Origin: an uncultured Cellvibrio sp.
Lineage (GTDB): Bacteria; Pseudomonadota; Gammaproteobacteria; Pseudomonadales; Cellvibrionaceae
Direction of reading: 5' to 3'
Assembly (NCBI GenBank): GCA_946481095.1
Contig: CAMLML010000013.1
Span: 5,864-69,863 of the forward strand
Length of the DNA stretch: 64,000 nt
Each line of letters begins with the position of its first letter. The first letter of the stretch is position 1. A program made the position numbers and the translations under genes. Positions 36,216 through 45,795 of the stretch are shown one piece after another. A model generated the notes under the pieces. It made no database searches and was not told the DNA's origin. It saw only the letters and a program-made list of their open reading frames with translations.

Positions 36216-36689
36216 TTAGTACTTAACTTCTACGCGACGATTTTGCGCCCATGAAGTTTCATCGCTACCCACAACAGCAGGTTGCTCTTCGCCAAAGCTA
36301 ACAACTTCCAGAGAAGAACCGCTTACACCTTGGGTAACCAGGAAATCACGAACTGCATTAGCACGCTTTTCGCCCAGAGCCATGTTGTACTCACGTGAAC
36401 CACGCTCATCAGCGTGACCTTCCAAACGAACTGATACAGAAGCACCTTTCAGTTTGTCAGAGTGCGCCAACAACACAGCACGGCTTTCAGCTGTCAAGTC
36501 GTACTTGTCAAAATCGAAGTACACAACACTGGAAAGAGCTTGCTCAGTAACAGGTGGAGCTGATGTCTCAGTAGTGTTGGTTACTGGTGCTACGTCATCT
36601 TTTTTATTTGAGCTGCTGCTTGAACAGGCAGTCAAAAAAGCCATAACGAAAGCCAAAGTTAAACCGTGTTTAAAGGTTTTGGTGATCAT
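36216..36689 (-). CDS. pal: Peptidoglycan-associated lipoprotein
   Basis: The 157-residue lipoprotein (lipobox LTAC, Cys22) has an OmpA-like domain with YFDFDKYDLTAESRAVL, EGHADERGSREYNMALGEKRA and NRRVEVKY. It anchors the outer membrane to peptidoglycan and is the target of TolB and TolA. A short Ser/Lys linker follows the lipid anchor. Confidence 0.98.
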   Translation of the reverse strand: MITKTFKHGLTLAFVMAFLTACSSSSSNKKDDVAPVTNTTETSAPPVTEQALSSVVYFDFDKYDLTAESRAVLLAHSDKLKGASVSVRLEGHADERGSREYNMALGEKRANAVRDFLVTQGVSGSSLEVVSFGEEQPAVVGSDETSWAQNRRVEVKY

Positions 36690-36738
36690 GTGTGTGTAAC
36701 TCCAATGAAGTTTGTTTGTGATCTAGTTTACGGGGAAA

Positions 36739-38022
36739 TCAATTAAAAAAAGGCGACCATGCGGGTTCTCGCACATCACCCTGTTTTGGAGGCTGAAGCA
36801 TTTTAACTCGCGCGTCGAGGGACACCGCCGCCAAAACTCCTTTACCACCAGAACGAGTCGCGTACATCAACATAGCACCGTTAGGTGCAACACTGGGCGA
36901 CTCATCCAAAGCCGTTTCTGACAGAATGCGTAAATTTCCGGAATCAAGATCTTGAGCAGCGATATGGTAGTTAGAACCAGGACGCTTGTTCAACATCACC
37001 AAACTTTTACCATCTGGAGAAACACGACCGCGAGCATTGTAATCGCCGTCGAAGGTTACACGTTCCTGCTGTCCGGTTGCAAGAGATACTTTATAAATTT
37101 GCGGCTTTCCACCGCGATCAGAAGTAAAAAATAATGAATTGCCATCGATTGACCAAGAGGGCTCGTGATCAATTGCAAAATGATTTGTGACTCGTTTCAA
37201 TTCGCGAGTTAAGACATTCATTACATAAATTTCCGGGTTACCATCTTTTGATAAAGCCATGGCTAATCTTTGACCATCAGGCGACCAGGCTGGCGCACCA
37301 TTCAACCCTTTAAAACTCGTCATTTGTTGACGACGCTGGGTCGCAATATCCATCACAAATATCGCAGGTTTATTTCCTGACTCAAAAGAAACATAAGCCA
37401 CTCGCTGACCATTAGGTGACCAAACAGGTGACAATATTGGATAACGTGATGACAAAAGTGTTCGCTGACGCGCACCATCAATGTCCGACAAAACCAATCT
37501 GAATTGTTGTGGGCGTTTATATTCTTCGATGTATATTAATTTGGTTGAAAAAATACCGCGAATATTGGTAATTTTTTCATAAGCGGCATCGCTAATCTTA
37601 TGTGCAATATCACGAAGATTGGCCTCTGTACCATTCACTGATGCCAATGGTGTAACTCGCTTTTCACGCACCACATCAAACAATTCATAGTTGGCGTAAT
37701 AACGCCCTTCCTGAAAGGTTAACGTGCCTATCAGTAGATATTCTGCACCCAGTATTTTCCAATCACGATAATGAATCTCAGACTCAGTATGCGGCAGTGC
37801 CAACATACGCTCAGGCGCAATCGCTTCAAATTGACCAGAGAAGCGAAAGTCATTGCGCATAATTGCAGTGATATCTTCTGCAATCCTGCCACCACTCCAG
37901 GCAAAAGGAACTACGGCAATTTTGATTGGCTTATCAACACCCTTGGTGATAATGATTTCATTCATCTGAGCATTAGCAATAAAAGTTGCTACAGACAACC
38001 AAAATAAAATTAAAAATCTCAC
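36739..38022 (-). CDS. tolB: Tol-Pal system protein TolB
   Basis: The 427-residue periplasmic protein has a signal peptide, an N-terminal domain and a beta-propeller with repeats such as PVWSPNGQRVAYVS, PAWSPDGQRLAMALS and PSWSIDGNSLFFTSD. It binds Pal and TolA. The start is GTG with GGAGG upstream and overlaps the tolA stop as GTGA. Confidence 0.97.
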   Translation of the reverse strand: MRFLILFWLSVATFIANAQMNEIIITKGVDKPIKIAVVPFAWSGGRIAEDITAIMRNDFRFSGQFEAIAPERMLALPHTESEIHYRDWKILGAEYLLIGTLTFQEGRYYANYELFDVVREKRVTPLASVNGTEANLRDIAHKISDAAYEKITNIRGIFSTKLIYIEEYKRPQQFRLVLSDIDGARQRTLLSSRYPILSPVWSPNGQRVAYVSFESGNKPAIFVMDIATQRRQQMTSFKGLNGAPAWSPDGQRLAMALSKDGNPEIYVMNVLTRELKRVTNHFAIDHEPSWSIDGNSLFFTSDRGGKPQIYKVSLATGQQERVTFDGDYNARGRVSPDGKSLVMLNKRPGSNYHIAAQDLDSGNLRILSETALDESPSVAPNGAMLMYATRSGGKGVLAAVSLDARVKMLQPPKQGDVREPAWSPFFN

Positions 38023-38855
38023 TGGCGTAAATCCTCCGGATTAAATACAAACTTGAATCGACGAAAATATCTTTCAAATATCTCTATCGGTACATTTTTT
38101 ATCTCAGTAAATCTCTCAACACGTTTAATCGCTTGTTCCGCTGACGCATCATAAGCAGCATTACCACTTGATTTAGTTAGCGTCACACCGACAACCTGTC
38201 CATTTGGCAACATATCGATTACAAACTCACACACCATACCTGTTCTTGCCGATGGAGGTCGGCTCCAATTTTGCTCAACGCGCTCCCTGATGAGTTCGCT
38301 ATAACTTTTTACATTCGCATCATCCGCTGAATCTGCAATATGCTTTTCCTGTTCCTGACGCGCTGCTTCCTGTCTGCGTTTTTCCTCCTGCGCTTCCTGC
38401 TCACGTTTCTTTTTCAATTCAGCTTCAGCTTTTTGTTTCTCTGCTTCGGCTTTTTTCTTTTGTTCTGCTTCCGCCTTGGCTTTTGCAGCCTTCGCCTGCT
38501 CATCCTTTTTCTTTTGTTCTTTTAGTTTCTCGGCTTTATCTGCTGCTTCTTTTGCCGCTTGATCTTTCTTTTTTTGTTCCTGAGCTTCAGCTTCCTTTTT
38601 CTTTTGTTCCTGTTGTTTTTTTAGATTTTTCAAATCCTCAAAATTTTTAGCATCCAGATTTTGCTCTTTGATTTGCTGCGGTTTGGCAACAGCTTTGGGG
38701 GTTAAATCCACCAAAGTTGCCATCACAAAATGCTGGGGATGATTATCTTCTTTCTTGTTTTTCAAAAAGTCCCAATTGATTAAAAACACAATCAAAAGTG
38801 CAACATGCAAAAGCACACTGATCATAACCGGAATTGAAAAACGACTTTCGTTCAT
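38019..38855 (-). CDS. tolA: Tol-Pal system protein TolA
   Basis: The 278-residue protein has one N-terminal membrane segment (about 9-29), a long Lys/Glu/Ala helical stretch (about 70-185) and a C-terminal globular domain (SYSELIRERVEQNWSRPP onward). It transduces proton-motive force from TolQR to Pal at the outer membrane. It lies 27 bases after tolR. Confidence 0.96.
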   Translation of the reverse strand: MNESRFSIPVMISVLLHVALLIVFLINWDFLKNKKEDNHPQHFVMATLVDLTPKAVAKPQQIKEQNLDAKNFEDLKNLKKQQEQKKKEAEAQEQKKKDQAAKEAADKAEKLKEQKKKDEQAKAAKAKAEAEQKKKAEAEKQKAEAELKKKREQEAQEEKRRQEAARQEQEKHIADSADDANVKSYSELIRERVEQNWSRPPSARTGMVCEFVIDMLPNGQVVGVTLTKSSGNAAYDASAEQAIKRVERFTEIKNVPIEIFERYFRRFKFVFNPEDLRQ

Positions 38856-38882
38856 TATCGCTACTTAAGCTCTAAAGACAGA

Positions 38883-39314
38883 TTATTTACGCGGAGGTTC
38901 AGTGATCAAACCTACCGATGGCGCTCCGGAAATTTTCAGCTCCGCCATTAATTCCACCACTGAACCATACTGTACTCGTCTGTCTGCTTGCACAAATACC
39001 AGAGTATTGGGCTTCTCAGCCAGAATCTTTGAGACTATGGATTTAATTTCAGTTAATGGGCGCGGCTTTTCCGGATCACCTGCAAATTCAATGTAATAAC
39101 TTCCATCTTGTTTGATCGAAACTGTAATAGGTTCGTCTTCCTTGGTGTCTACCGGATCTGCTGCTGCCTTTGGCAATTCCACTTTAATACCTTGCGTCAT
39201 CATGGGCGCTGCAATCATAAACACAATCAACAACACCAGCATCACATCAATCATGGGAACCACGTTGATTTCCGCTTTTAATTTCTTTTTAACTTTGGGG
39301 CCAAATCCCGACAT
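38883..39314 (-). CDS. tolR: Tol-Pal system protein TolR
   Basis: The 143-residue ExbD/TolR-family protein has one membrane segment (NVVPMIDVMLVLLIVFMIAA) with the functional Asp near residue 23, and a periplasmic domain. With TolQ it forms the proton-driven motor. It follows tolQ by 15 bases. Confidence 0.97.
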   Translation of the reverse strand: MSGFGPKVKKKLKAEINVVPMIDVMLVLLIVFMIAAPMMTQGIKVELPKAAADPVDTKEDEPITVSIKQDGSYYIEFAGDPEKPRPLTEIKSIVSKILAEKPNTLVFVQADRRVQYGSVVELMAELKISGAPSVGLITEPPRK

Positions 39315-39329
39315 ACAAAACCTGTGTAA

Positions 39330-40016
39330 TTATTTACTGTGGACTTGACGATGCAAAATTGCCGAAAACTCTTCAGCAAAGGTTTGATAATTACTGAGCA
39401 AGGCTTCAGCACGCGCAGAAAACTTGTTGTATGCGAGAACGGCTGGAATTGCTGCAAACAAACCAATCGCCGTTGCAATCAAAGCCTCTGCAATTCCAGG
39501 CGCAACTGTTGCCAAGGTTGTTTGATGAACATTCGAAAGCCCGAGAAAGGATTGCATAATCCCCCATACAGTCCCAAACAAACCCACATAGGGACTAACC
39601 GATGCAACACTGGCAAGAAAAGGCAAATTCTCTTCTAACTTTTCTTCTTCTCTGGCCAAAGCTACACGCATAGCACGCTGGCAACCTTCCATCACTGCAT
39701 CGGGGTCAGCACCGGCTTGTTGACGCAACCGAGTAAATTCTTTAAAGCCTGCACGAAAAATATTTTCAATTCCTTCTGCATATTCATTGCGTCCGTTACC
39801 TTGTCGATACAATTGGTTCAGATCTATACCCGACCAAAATTGCTTTTCGAAAGAGGTGAATGCTTCTTTAGCACGACGCTGATAACTTGAACGCTGAAAA
39901 ATCATTGCCCATGAAATAACCGAAGCAATCACTAAACTCAACATGACAAGCTGCACCACCAAACTGGCATTGACCACCAGATGCCAAATCGACAAAGTAT
40001 TATCAGTAACCGGCAT
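39330..40016 (-). CDS. tolQ: Tol-Pal system protein TolQ
   Basis: The 228-residue MotA/TolQ/ExbB-family protein has three membrane segments, with the typical FLASVASVSPYVGLFGTVWG and EALIATAIGLFAAIPAVLAYN. The ATG at 40016 is preferred to an in-frame TTG at 40025. It follows ybgC by 17 bases. Confidence 0.97.
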   Translation of the reverse strand: MPVTDNTLSIWHLVVNASLVVQLVMLSLVIASVISWAMIFQRSSYQRRAKEAFTSFEKQFWSGIDLNQLYRQGNGRNEYAEGIENIFRAGFKEFTRLRQQAGADPDAVMEGCQRAMRVALAREEEKLEENLPFLASVASVSPYVGLFGTVWGIMQSFLGLSNVHQTTLATVAPGIAEALIATAIGLFAAIPAVLAYNKFSARAEALLSNYQTFAEEFSAILHRQVHSK

Positions 40017-40033
40017 AGATTCCAACTCTCAAA

Positions 40034-40435
40034 TTAATTAACAAATTGTTGCAATTGGGCGTGGATAGGTGCAGGCAATGCAGATGGCCGCATATTTTTA
40101 GCATCAACACAAGCGACTCTGACCAAACCTGTACACAATAATTCCTCACCACGCAGAACCTCCTGTTGAAACTCAACATAAGTTCGAGCCAATTTAGTGA
40201 TTCCCGTAGTGGCTTGCAGCTCATCATCCAAACGCGCGGGACGTCGATAATTGATTTCTGCTGCATGAACAACCAATAACAATCCGCCCTCCAAAATGGC
40301 GGCCTTATGATACCCTAAACTTCTCAAAAATTCTGTACGGCTTCGCTCCATGAACTTGAGGTAATTGACGTAGTAGACAATTCCACCAGCATCCGTGTCT
40401 TCAATATAAACGCGAACAGGAATGCTAAAACTCAT
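40034..40435 (-). CDS. ybgC: Acyl-CoA thioesterase YbgC
   Basis: The 133-residue hot-dog-fold protein has the 4HBT motif [22 protein letters not shown] with the catalytic Asp. YbgC hydrolyses acyl-CoA or acyl-ACP and is the usual first gene of the tol-pal operon. Its ATG overlaps the ruvB stop (ATGA), so it is joined to the ruv genes. Confidence 0.97.
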   Translation of the reverse strand: MSFSIPVRVYIEDTDAGGIVYYVNYLKFMERSRTEFLRSLGYHKAAILEGGLLLVVHAAEINYRRPARLDDELQATTGITKLARTYVEFQQEVLRGEELLCTGLVRVACVDAKNMRPSALPAPIHAQLQQFVN

Positions 40436-41457
40436 TCGACATCATCCTGTAATCGTTTTGGCATAGGCATACCAAAATAAATATAAGCATTTTGTGTAAG
40501 CACTCGCCCTCTGGGGGTGCGTGCCATAAAACCTTGTTGAATTAAATAAGGTTCGATCACATCTTCAATAGTGCCACGATCTTCACTGATGGCTGCCGCC
40601 AAACTTTCAACACCAACCGGGCCTCCATCAAAATTGTGCATCATCGCCATTAATAGTCGGCGATCCATATGATCAAATCCTTTTTCATCAACATTCAACA
40701 TATTCAGTGCTTTATCAGCCATGTCCGCTGTGACTGTGCCATCACCTTTCATTTCGGCAAAATCGCGAACACGACGCAATAATCGATTGGCAATACGCGG
40801 CGTTCCTCTCGAACGTTTTGCCACTTCTTCAGCACCTTGCAAATCCATTTTGATTCCAATCAATGTCGCTGAACGCGCAACAATACGAGTCAAGTCGGCG
40901 ACATTATAAAACTCCAATCGCTGAACAATACCAAAACGGTCACGCAAAGGAGATGTCAACAAACCTGCACGCGTCGTGGCACCTACCAAAGTAAATTGCG
41001 GCAAATCCAATTTTATTGAACGTGCTGCCGGACCCTCGCCAATCATGATATCCAACTGAAAATCTTCCATAGCCGGATATAAAATTTCCTCAACAACCGG
41101 ACTCAAACGATGTATTTCATCAATAAACAACACATCGCCTGCTTCAAGATTAGTGAGCAAAGCAGCAAGATCACCCGCTTTTTCCAACACCGGGCCCGAT
41201 GTACTTTTTAATGAAACATTCATCTCGTTGGCAATAATATTAGCGAGGGTGGTTTTACCCAAACCCGGAGGACCAAAAACCAGTGTGTGATCCAAAGCTT
41301 CACTACGTTTTTTGGCAGCCCCGATAAAAATTTCCATTTGTTCACGCACAGCAGGCTGTCCAACATAGTCCGCCAACATTTTCGGACGAACTGTGCGATC
41401 CAGATAATCTTCACGTTCTTTTGCAGTGGGCGCAATCAAGCGATCTGTTTCTATCAT
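40432..41457 (-). CDS. ruvB: Holliday junction branch migration ATPase RuvB
   Basis: The 341-residue AAA+ protein has Walker [14 protein letters not shown], Walker [10 protein letters not shown], sensor 1 VGATTRAG and a C-terminal winged helix with TPRGRV. It drives branch migration with RuvA. An OsmC-like gene stands between it and ruvA, where the two normally adjoin. Confidence 0.98.
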   Translation of the reverse strand: MIETDRLIAPTAKEREDYLDRTVRPKMLADYVGQPAVREQMEIFIGAAKKRSEALDHTLVFGPPGLGKTTLANIIANEMNVSLKSTSGPVLEKAGDLAALLTNLEAGDVLFIDEIHRLSPVVEEILYPAMEDFQLDIMIGEGPAARSIKLDLPQFTLVGATTRAGLLTSPLRDRFGIVQRLEFYNVADLTRIVARSATLIGIKMDLQGAEEVAKRSRGTPRIANRLLRRVRDFAEMKGDGTVTADMADKALNMLNVDEKGFDHMDRRLLMAMMHNFDGGPVGVESLAAAISEDRGTIEDVIEPYLIQQGFMARTPRGRVLTQNAYIYFGMPMPKRLQDDVE

Positions 41458-41478
41458 AAAAACTCCATCGCAATTAAT

Positions 41479-41946
41479 TTAAAAAACAGGTTCACAGACA
41501 ACATTGGTTTTAACTGAGTTGGCAATAAAACATTCTTCATGTGCCTGATGATGTATTTGTAATATTTCAGAAATCGATGGCAATTGATTTCCGGAAAAAC
41601 TGACCTGTGGTTTTAAAACCACCTGCGACATAATTAATTTTCCGGCAACATTTTTTTCCATTTTCCCTTCAGCATTATCCAGATAGGAATCCACGATAAA
41701 TCCGGCTTTTGCAGCAATGGATAAAAACCACAGCATGTGACAACTCGACAAGGATGCGACAAACATTTCTTCAGGATCTATAGCTACAATGTCCGAATAG
41801 GGTACAGGGACTATATGCGGAGATGAAGATGCAGCAAAACTTGTACCTCCATCAAATTCTATTGTATGACGACGACTGTAACGATTGTCTGCAAACTTTT
41901 GTTCACCGCGAGACCATTGCACTTTTGCCAGATAAGTTCCCATCAT
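41479..41946 (-). CDS. OsmC/Ohr-family protein
   Basis: The 155-residue protein (or one residue fewer from the next ATG at 41943) has the OsmC fold with both conserved cysteines, SLSSCHMLWFL and HEECFIANSVK, which reduce organic hydroperoxides in this family. Its ATG shares one base with the ruvA TGA (TGATG), so it is translationally coupled to ruvA. It may link peroxide defence with recombination repair, or be a chance insertion. Confidence 0.88.
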   Translation of the reverse strand: MMGTYLAKVQWSRGEQKFADNRYSRRHTIEFDGGTSFAASSSPHIVPVPYSDIVAIDPEEMFVASLSSCHMLWFLSIAAKAGFIVDSYLDNAEGKMEKNVAGKLIMSQVVLKPQVSFSGNQLPSISEILQIHHQAHEECFIANSVKTNVVCEPVF

Positions 41947-42557
41947 CAACTCACTTGTGCTTTTAATGCCAGCCGAATCAATTCTTCACTTTTGGCTTCA
42001 GGTTTTTGTTTTGCTGCAGTGACAATCATTTTTGCAGCTTCATTAGGCTTATACCCCAGGGAAATTAATGCGCTTTCTGCTTCGGTGTAAACATCATTAC
42101 TGGCTGCCAGCTGAATTTGATGATGCGCATGGATATCACCCTGAGGAACATCCCAATTTTTTAATCGATCGCGCAATTCAATAACCAGTCGTTCAGCTGT
42201 TTTTTGCCCGATACCAGGCACCTTGGTTAAGGCTTTAACATTATTATCACGTACACATCGTGCAATATCGTCAGCTTCCATTCCCGACAAAATAGCAATT
42301 GCCAATTTGGGACCGACACCATTCACTTTAATTAACGTACGAAACAACGAACGATCACGTTGATCAAAAAAGCCAAACAGTTGATGCAAATTTTCAGTGA
42401 TAGATAAGTGCGTATGTAAAATCACTTCCTGACCTAACACAGGCAAACGATAAAAAGTTGTCATAGGTGCCTGTAACTCGTAGGCAACACCGTTAACATC
42501 CAACAATAAATAAGGCGCTTGTTTTTCAAGTAAAATTCCACGCAAACGTCCAATCAT
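41946..42557 (-). CDS. ruvA: Holliday junction protein RuvA
   Basis: The 203-residue protein has the OB domain (MIGRLRGILLEKQ), two helix-hairpin-helix motifs (GVGPKLAIAILSG and KVPGIGQKTAERLVIELRD) and a C-terminal domain III that binds RuvB. It lies 11 bases after ruvC. Confidence 0.98.
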   Translation of the reverse strand: MIGRLRGILLEKQAPYLLLDVNGVAYELQAPMTTFYRLPVLGQEVILHTHLSITENLHQLFGFFDQRDRSLFRTLIKVNGVGPKLAIAILSGMEADDIARCVRDNNVKALTKVPGIGQKTAERLVIELRDRLKNWDVPQGDIHAHHQIQLAASNDVYTEAESALISLGYKPNEAAKMIVTAAKQKPEAKSEELIRLALKAQVS

Positions 42558-42568
42558 AATTTCTCTCG

Positions 42569-43087
42569 TTAAATAATCCGGCCACGACGAAAACTGCTAC
42601 CCGCCATGCGAATCATATGTTGTTGTGAATTCGCATGACAAAGTGCAACTGCCAAAGCATCCGCCGCGTCTTCTTGCGGCACAGCAGGTAATTTTAATAA
42701 CACTTTTACCATATGCTGAACTTGTAATTTATCCGCAGCGCCATTGCCCACAACTGATTGTTTTACTTTTCGCGCCTCGTATTCCGATACCGGAATATTT
42801 TGCGCAGTCGCCGCAACAATCGCCGCTCCCCTCGCCTGCCCCAACTTCAAAGCTGAAGCGGCATTTTTTGCCATAAAAACCTGCTCGATTGCCATCTCTT
42901 GCGGACAATATTGTTCGATGATTTGTGTAAGGGAATCGAAAATAACTTTGAGGCGCGCCGGTAATTCATCCGCGTCGGACATGCGAATCACACCGCTGGT
43001 GACATATTCGGATTGACTACCAATACAATTGATAATACCGAATCCGGTTTTACGCGAACCGGGATCTATACCGAGAATAAGCGCCAT
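42569..43087 (-). CDS. ruvC: Holliday junction endonuclease RuvC
   Basis: The 172-residue resolvase has the N-terminal catalytic Asp in [13 protein letters not shown], Glu in AIEQVF, and the C-terminal acidic pair in [15 protein letters not shown]. Resolves junctions loaded by RuvAB. Upstream is an XRE-type gene instead of the more usual yebC. Confidence 0.98.
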   Translation of the reverse strand: MALILGIDPGSRKTGFGIINCIGSQSEYVTSGVIRMSDADELPARLKVIFDSLTQIIEQYCPQEMAIEQVFMAKNAASALKLGQARGAAIVAATAQNIPVSEYEARKVKQSVVGNGAADKLQVQHMVKVLLKLPAVPQEDAADALAVALCHANSQQHMIRMAGSSFRRGRII

Positions 43088-43137
43088 AGTTGTATCTATA
43101 TACAGTGATCAGGGCGCAGTGTTGCACGTGAAGATTG

Positions 43138-43175
43138 TTGGTGCAAGTGGAAGATTAAATCTCATCTTGCACCAA
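43138..43175. terminator. Hairpin after the XRE-type gene
   Basis: TTGGTGCAAG and CTTGCACCAA form a 10-bp perfect stem with an 18-base loop that itself has a small AGAT / ATCT pair. It lies between the XRE-type gene and ruvC. No T-run follows, so it may be a processing or attenuation site. Confidence 0.45.
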
Positions 43176-43215
43176 TCAACGCAAGCAGTAATAAACATCA
43201 CCCCATGCATGCGGA

Positions 43216-43842
43216 TTAATAATGTGCCGTAAAACCCAATTCAAGCCGACCACTGCTTTGGGTATCCAAATGAAGAGTCGCTGTTTTTTGATTATCAACC
43301 AGAATTGCCGGTGAAGAAATTAACCGGTATTCACCCTCAACATAATCATAAATTTCTGTTGAGAGTGACAAATATTTCTCTTCACGATGTGAAGTAACCA
43401 AAATCCGGAATTGCTTTTCGAACAAGATTTCATTTTTCTTACCCATTTCATCCGATAACTGCATATCGCCGGAACTACCAGATTCTGCTTGTACAGAAAG
43501 ATTAATCAACACGGGACTTGCCGAAGCCATAGACCACCAGCCCAAAACCATCAGCCCTGCCAATAAAATACTGCCACTTATAAAACGGTATCGTCGATGA
43601 TGTGATTTGGCAGTTTCTGTAATAGATGCTGTGTTTTGCCGAATCAAAAAACTGGCAATATCAACTTCCAGCACACTCGCTAAAGCCATTGCAGATTCTT
43701 TGGAGCTAATCCCACTGGATTCTATGCGCTGCACAGTTCGCAAACTTAAATCAGCTACTTCAGCCAAATGACTTTGTGTCCAACCTCGTTGCTCACGTTG
43801 TTGACGAAGAAATTCTTTATTGATTTGCATATCCATAATCAT
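43216..43842 (-). CDS. XRE-type HTH protein with a membrane segment
   Basis: The 208-residue protein has an N-terminal XRE helix-turn-helix (LRQQREQRGWTQSHLAEVADLSLRTVQRIE), one membrane helix (about 88-108) and a periplasmic C-terminal domain without recognised family. This is the layout of RodZ-like or membrane-bound one-component regulators, but it lacks RodZ signatures. AAGGT precedes the ATG. It interrupts the usual yebC-ruvC pair, so it may be a later insertion. Confidence 0.8.
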   Translation of the reverse strand: MIMDMQINKEFLRQQREQRGWTQSHLAEVADLSLRTVQRIESSGISSKESAMALASVLEVDIASFLIRQNTASITETAKSHHRRYRFISGSILLAGLMVLGWWSMASASPVLINLSVQAESGSSGDMQLSDEMGKKNEILFEKQFRILVTSHREEKYLSLSTEIYDYVEGEYRLISSPAILVDNQKTATLHLDTQSSGRLELGFTAHY

Positions 43843-43933
43843 GACCTTAGGTAGTTTGTGAAGGCCATTAACATTGAAGAATTACAGAATTTTGTATACG
43901 ACACCGATATGACATACAGACGACACTGAATAA

Positions 43934-44677
43934 TTACCCCAGCTGTTCCATAATTTCATCGGTAATTTCAGCGTTGGTAAACACATTTTGTACATCATCC
44001 AAATCCTCCAACGCATCAATCAATGCCAGATTTTTTTCAGCACTTTCTTTATCGAGCGGAACAGTGAGTGAGGGAATTAATAAAGTTTCAGAGGCTACCG
44101 CGTTAAATCCTGCTTGAGACAAGGCATCTTTCACGGCAAAAAAATCTTCAAAACTGGTCATGACATCGATGGATCCATCATCATTAACTACCACATCATC
44201 GGCACCGGCTTCCAAAGCAACTTCCATTAATGCGTCTTCATTAACACCAGGTTCGAAACTGATTTGGCCTTTGCGTGCAAATAAATAAGAGACTGATCCA
44301 TTAGTACCCAAATTGCCACCGCGTTTATCGAACGCATGGCGAATATCACCAACCGTGCGATTACGATTGTCCGTCATACATTCCACAATAAAAGCAACAC
44401 CGTTGATGCCATAACCTTCGTAAGTCAACTCCTCATAAGCCTCCGAATCACCAATACCCGCACCACGCGCGATTGCACGTTCAACCACATCTTTTTTTAA
44501 ATTATTTAAATAGGCTTTTTCCACCGCTGCACGCAAACGTGGATTATCCGCAGGATTAGGCCCACCTTTAGCGGCCACGGTTAATTCACGAATAATTTTA
44601 GTAAATATCTTGGTTCGCTTGGCATCTTGACGCGCCTTGCGGTGTTTCATATTTGCCCATTTGGAATGGCCGGCCAT
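43934..44677 (-). CDS. yebC: YebC/PmpR-family regulator
   Basis: The 247-residue protein has the conserved start [20 protein letters not shown] and [17 protein letters not shown]. YebC proteins act as DNA-binding regulators, and some help ribosomes through proline stretches. Its place near ruvC is the common order, here with an XRE gene between. It starts 23 bases after the Wzz-like gene ends. Confidence 0.97.
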   Translation of the reverse strand: MAGHSKWANMKHRKARQDAKRTKIFTKIIRELTVAAKGGPNPADNPRLRAAVEKAYLNNLKKDVVERAIARGAGIGDSEAYEELTYEGYGINGVAFIVECMTDNRNRTVGDIRHAFDKRGGNLGTNGSVSYLFARKGQISFEPGVNEDALMEVALEAGADDVVVNDDGSIDVMTSFEDFFAVKDALSQAGFNAVASETLLIPSLTVPLDKESAEKNLALIDALEDLDDVQNVFTNAEITDEIMEQLG

Positions 44678-44699
44678 TTTGACCTCTAACTTTATTATC

Positions 44700-45761
44700 T
44701 TAATGATTACGAAATGCGGATCGAATTAACACAAATGCACTTGATAAGAATAGCGATGCAAATATCGCTGCAACCAAAATAAGTAATTTATTGGGTGCAA
44801 CAGGAAATAATGATGAACCAGGTTTATTAACAATCGAAAATATTTCAACCCTTCCAGTAAAGGCAGAAAGCTTTTCAAGATCAGCCGCAATAATATTTCT
44901 TTGTGTTTCAAGACTTCTTAATTCTGTAGAAAATGGAGCCAATGGCTTACCCTGTCGAGATTCCAATATTTCGATTTGTTGTTTAAGCGCCTTAACACCC
45001 AAAAGATAGTACCTGCTATCCACAACACTTAATTGAACATTCTCCAAATCTTTAAAGGGCGTATCAGTAATCCCCAAGGATTGGGCAATTTTTAGTTGTT
45101 CCCTTAAATTAGTTAACTCATCGCTTAATTTTTTTTCTTCGACGCGACTTACCGTATCATACCGAAAATTCAATGCGGATAAATTTGCAACGTACGACTG
45201 CTTCATCGTTTCACTAACATCGCGCCACAACCTATCGTTTAGGTAAAGCAAGTAGTCAGTCAGTAATGAAACACCTTCATTGGGATTTTGATACAAAATA
45301 CTTATCTTACGTGGGGTAAAGTCAGGTAGTTTGGAACCACTTTCCAGAGCCAAATCATCAAAAAACTCCATGAAATTTTTATATTCTGTTGAGTTCTTCT
45401 GATTAAAATCCAAACGCTTACCGGTTCTTTTCTCCCAAAAATCCTTTACTGATTCCAATGAAGTAATTTGTAACAACACATTATTATAATTTCTTTTATA
45501 ATCTGGGGCCGTAACCTGATACTCCGCGGTATTGAGCTGAGACGGCATAACACTTCTATATTGCTCTTGAGTAGCTCCGTCTATAGTCGCTTCTATCTTG
45601 TAATAGGAGGGTAAGGTTTTTAAAAAAACGAAGCAGATAGCAGTAGATATCAAGACCCCAGCCAAAATTACATATCTGTCCGACCACAATTTTTTCAACA
45701 AACCTACAAGATCTATTTCATCATCATGACGAACAGGCCTACCCTCAACATAATCACTCAT
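44700..45761 (-). CDS. Wzz-family polysaccharide chain-length determinant
   Basis: The 353-residue protein has two membrane segments (about 38-58 and 322-345) around a large coiled-coil periplasmic domain, and the Pro-rich start of the second segment ([17 protein letters not shown]). Such proteins set O-antigen or capsule chain length. The ATG at 45761 is chosen; a longer frame runs into aspS. Its setting between aspS and yebC is unusual, away from the sugar cluster at 19-31 kb that it may serve. Confidence 0.88.
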   Translation of the reverse strand: MSDYVEGRPVRHDDEIDLVGLLKKLWSDRYVILAGVLISTAICFVFLKTLPSYYKIEATIDGATQEQYRSVMPSQLNTAEYQVTAPDYKRNYNNVLLQITSLESVKDFWEKRTGKRLDFNQKNSTEYKNFMEFFDDLALESGSKLPDFTPRKISILYQNPNEGVSLLTDYLLYLNDRLWRDVSETMKQSYVANLSALNFRYDTVSRVEEKKLSDELTNLREQLKIAQSLGITDTPFKDLENVQLSVVDSRYYLLGVKALKQQIEILESRQGKPLAPFSTELRSLETQRNIIAADLEKLSAFTGRVEIFSIVNKPGSSLFPVAPNKLLILVAAIFASLFLSSAFVLIRSAFRNH

Positions 45762-45795
45762 CTGTACAACATCCACATTAAAAATAATTAATTCA

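Noticed and set aside
38340..38525. Plus-strand frame rich in Leu and Phe that looks like a membrane protein
   Set aside because: It is the antisense of the Lys/Glu/Ala helix of TolA.
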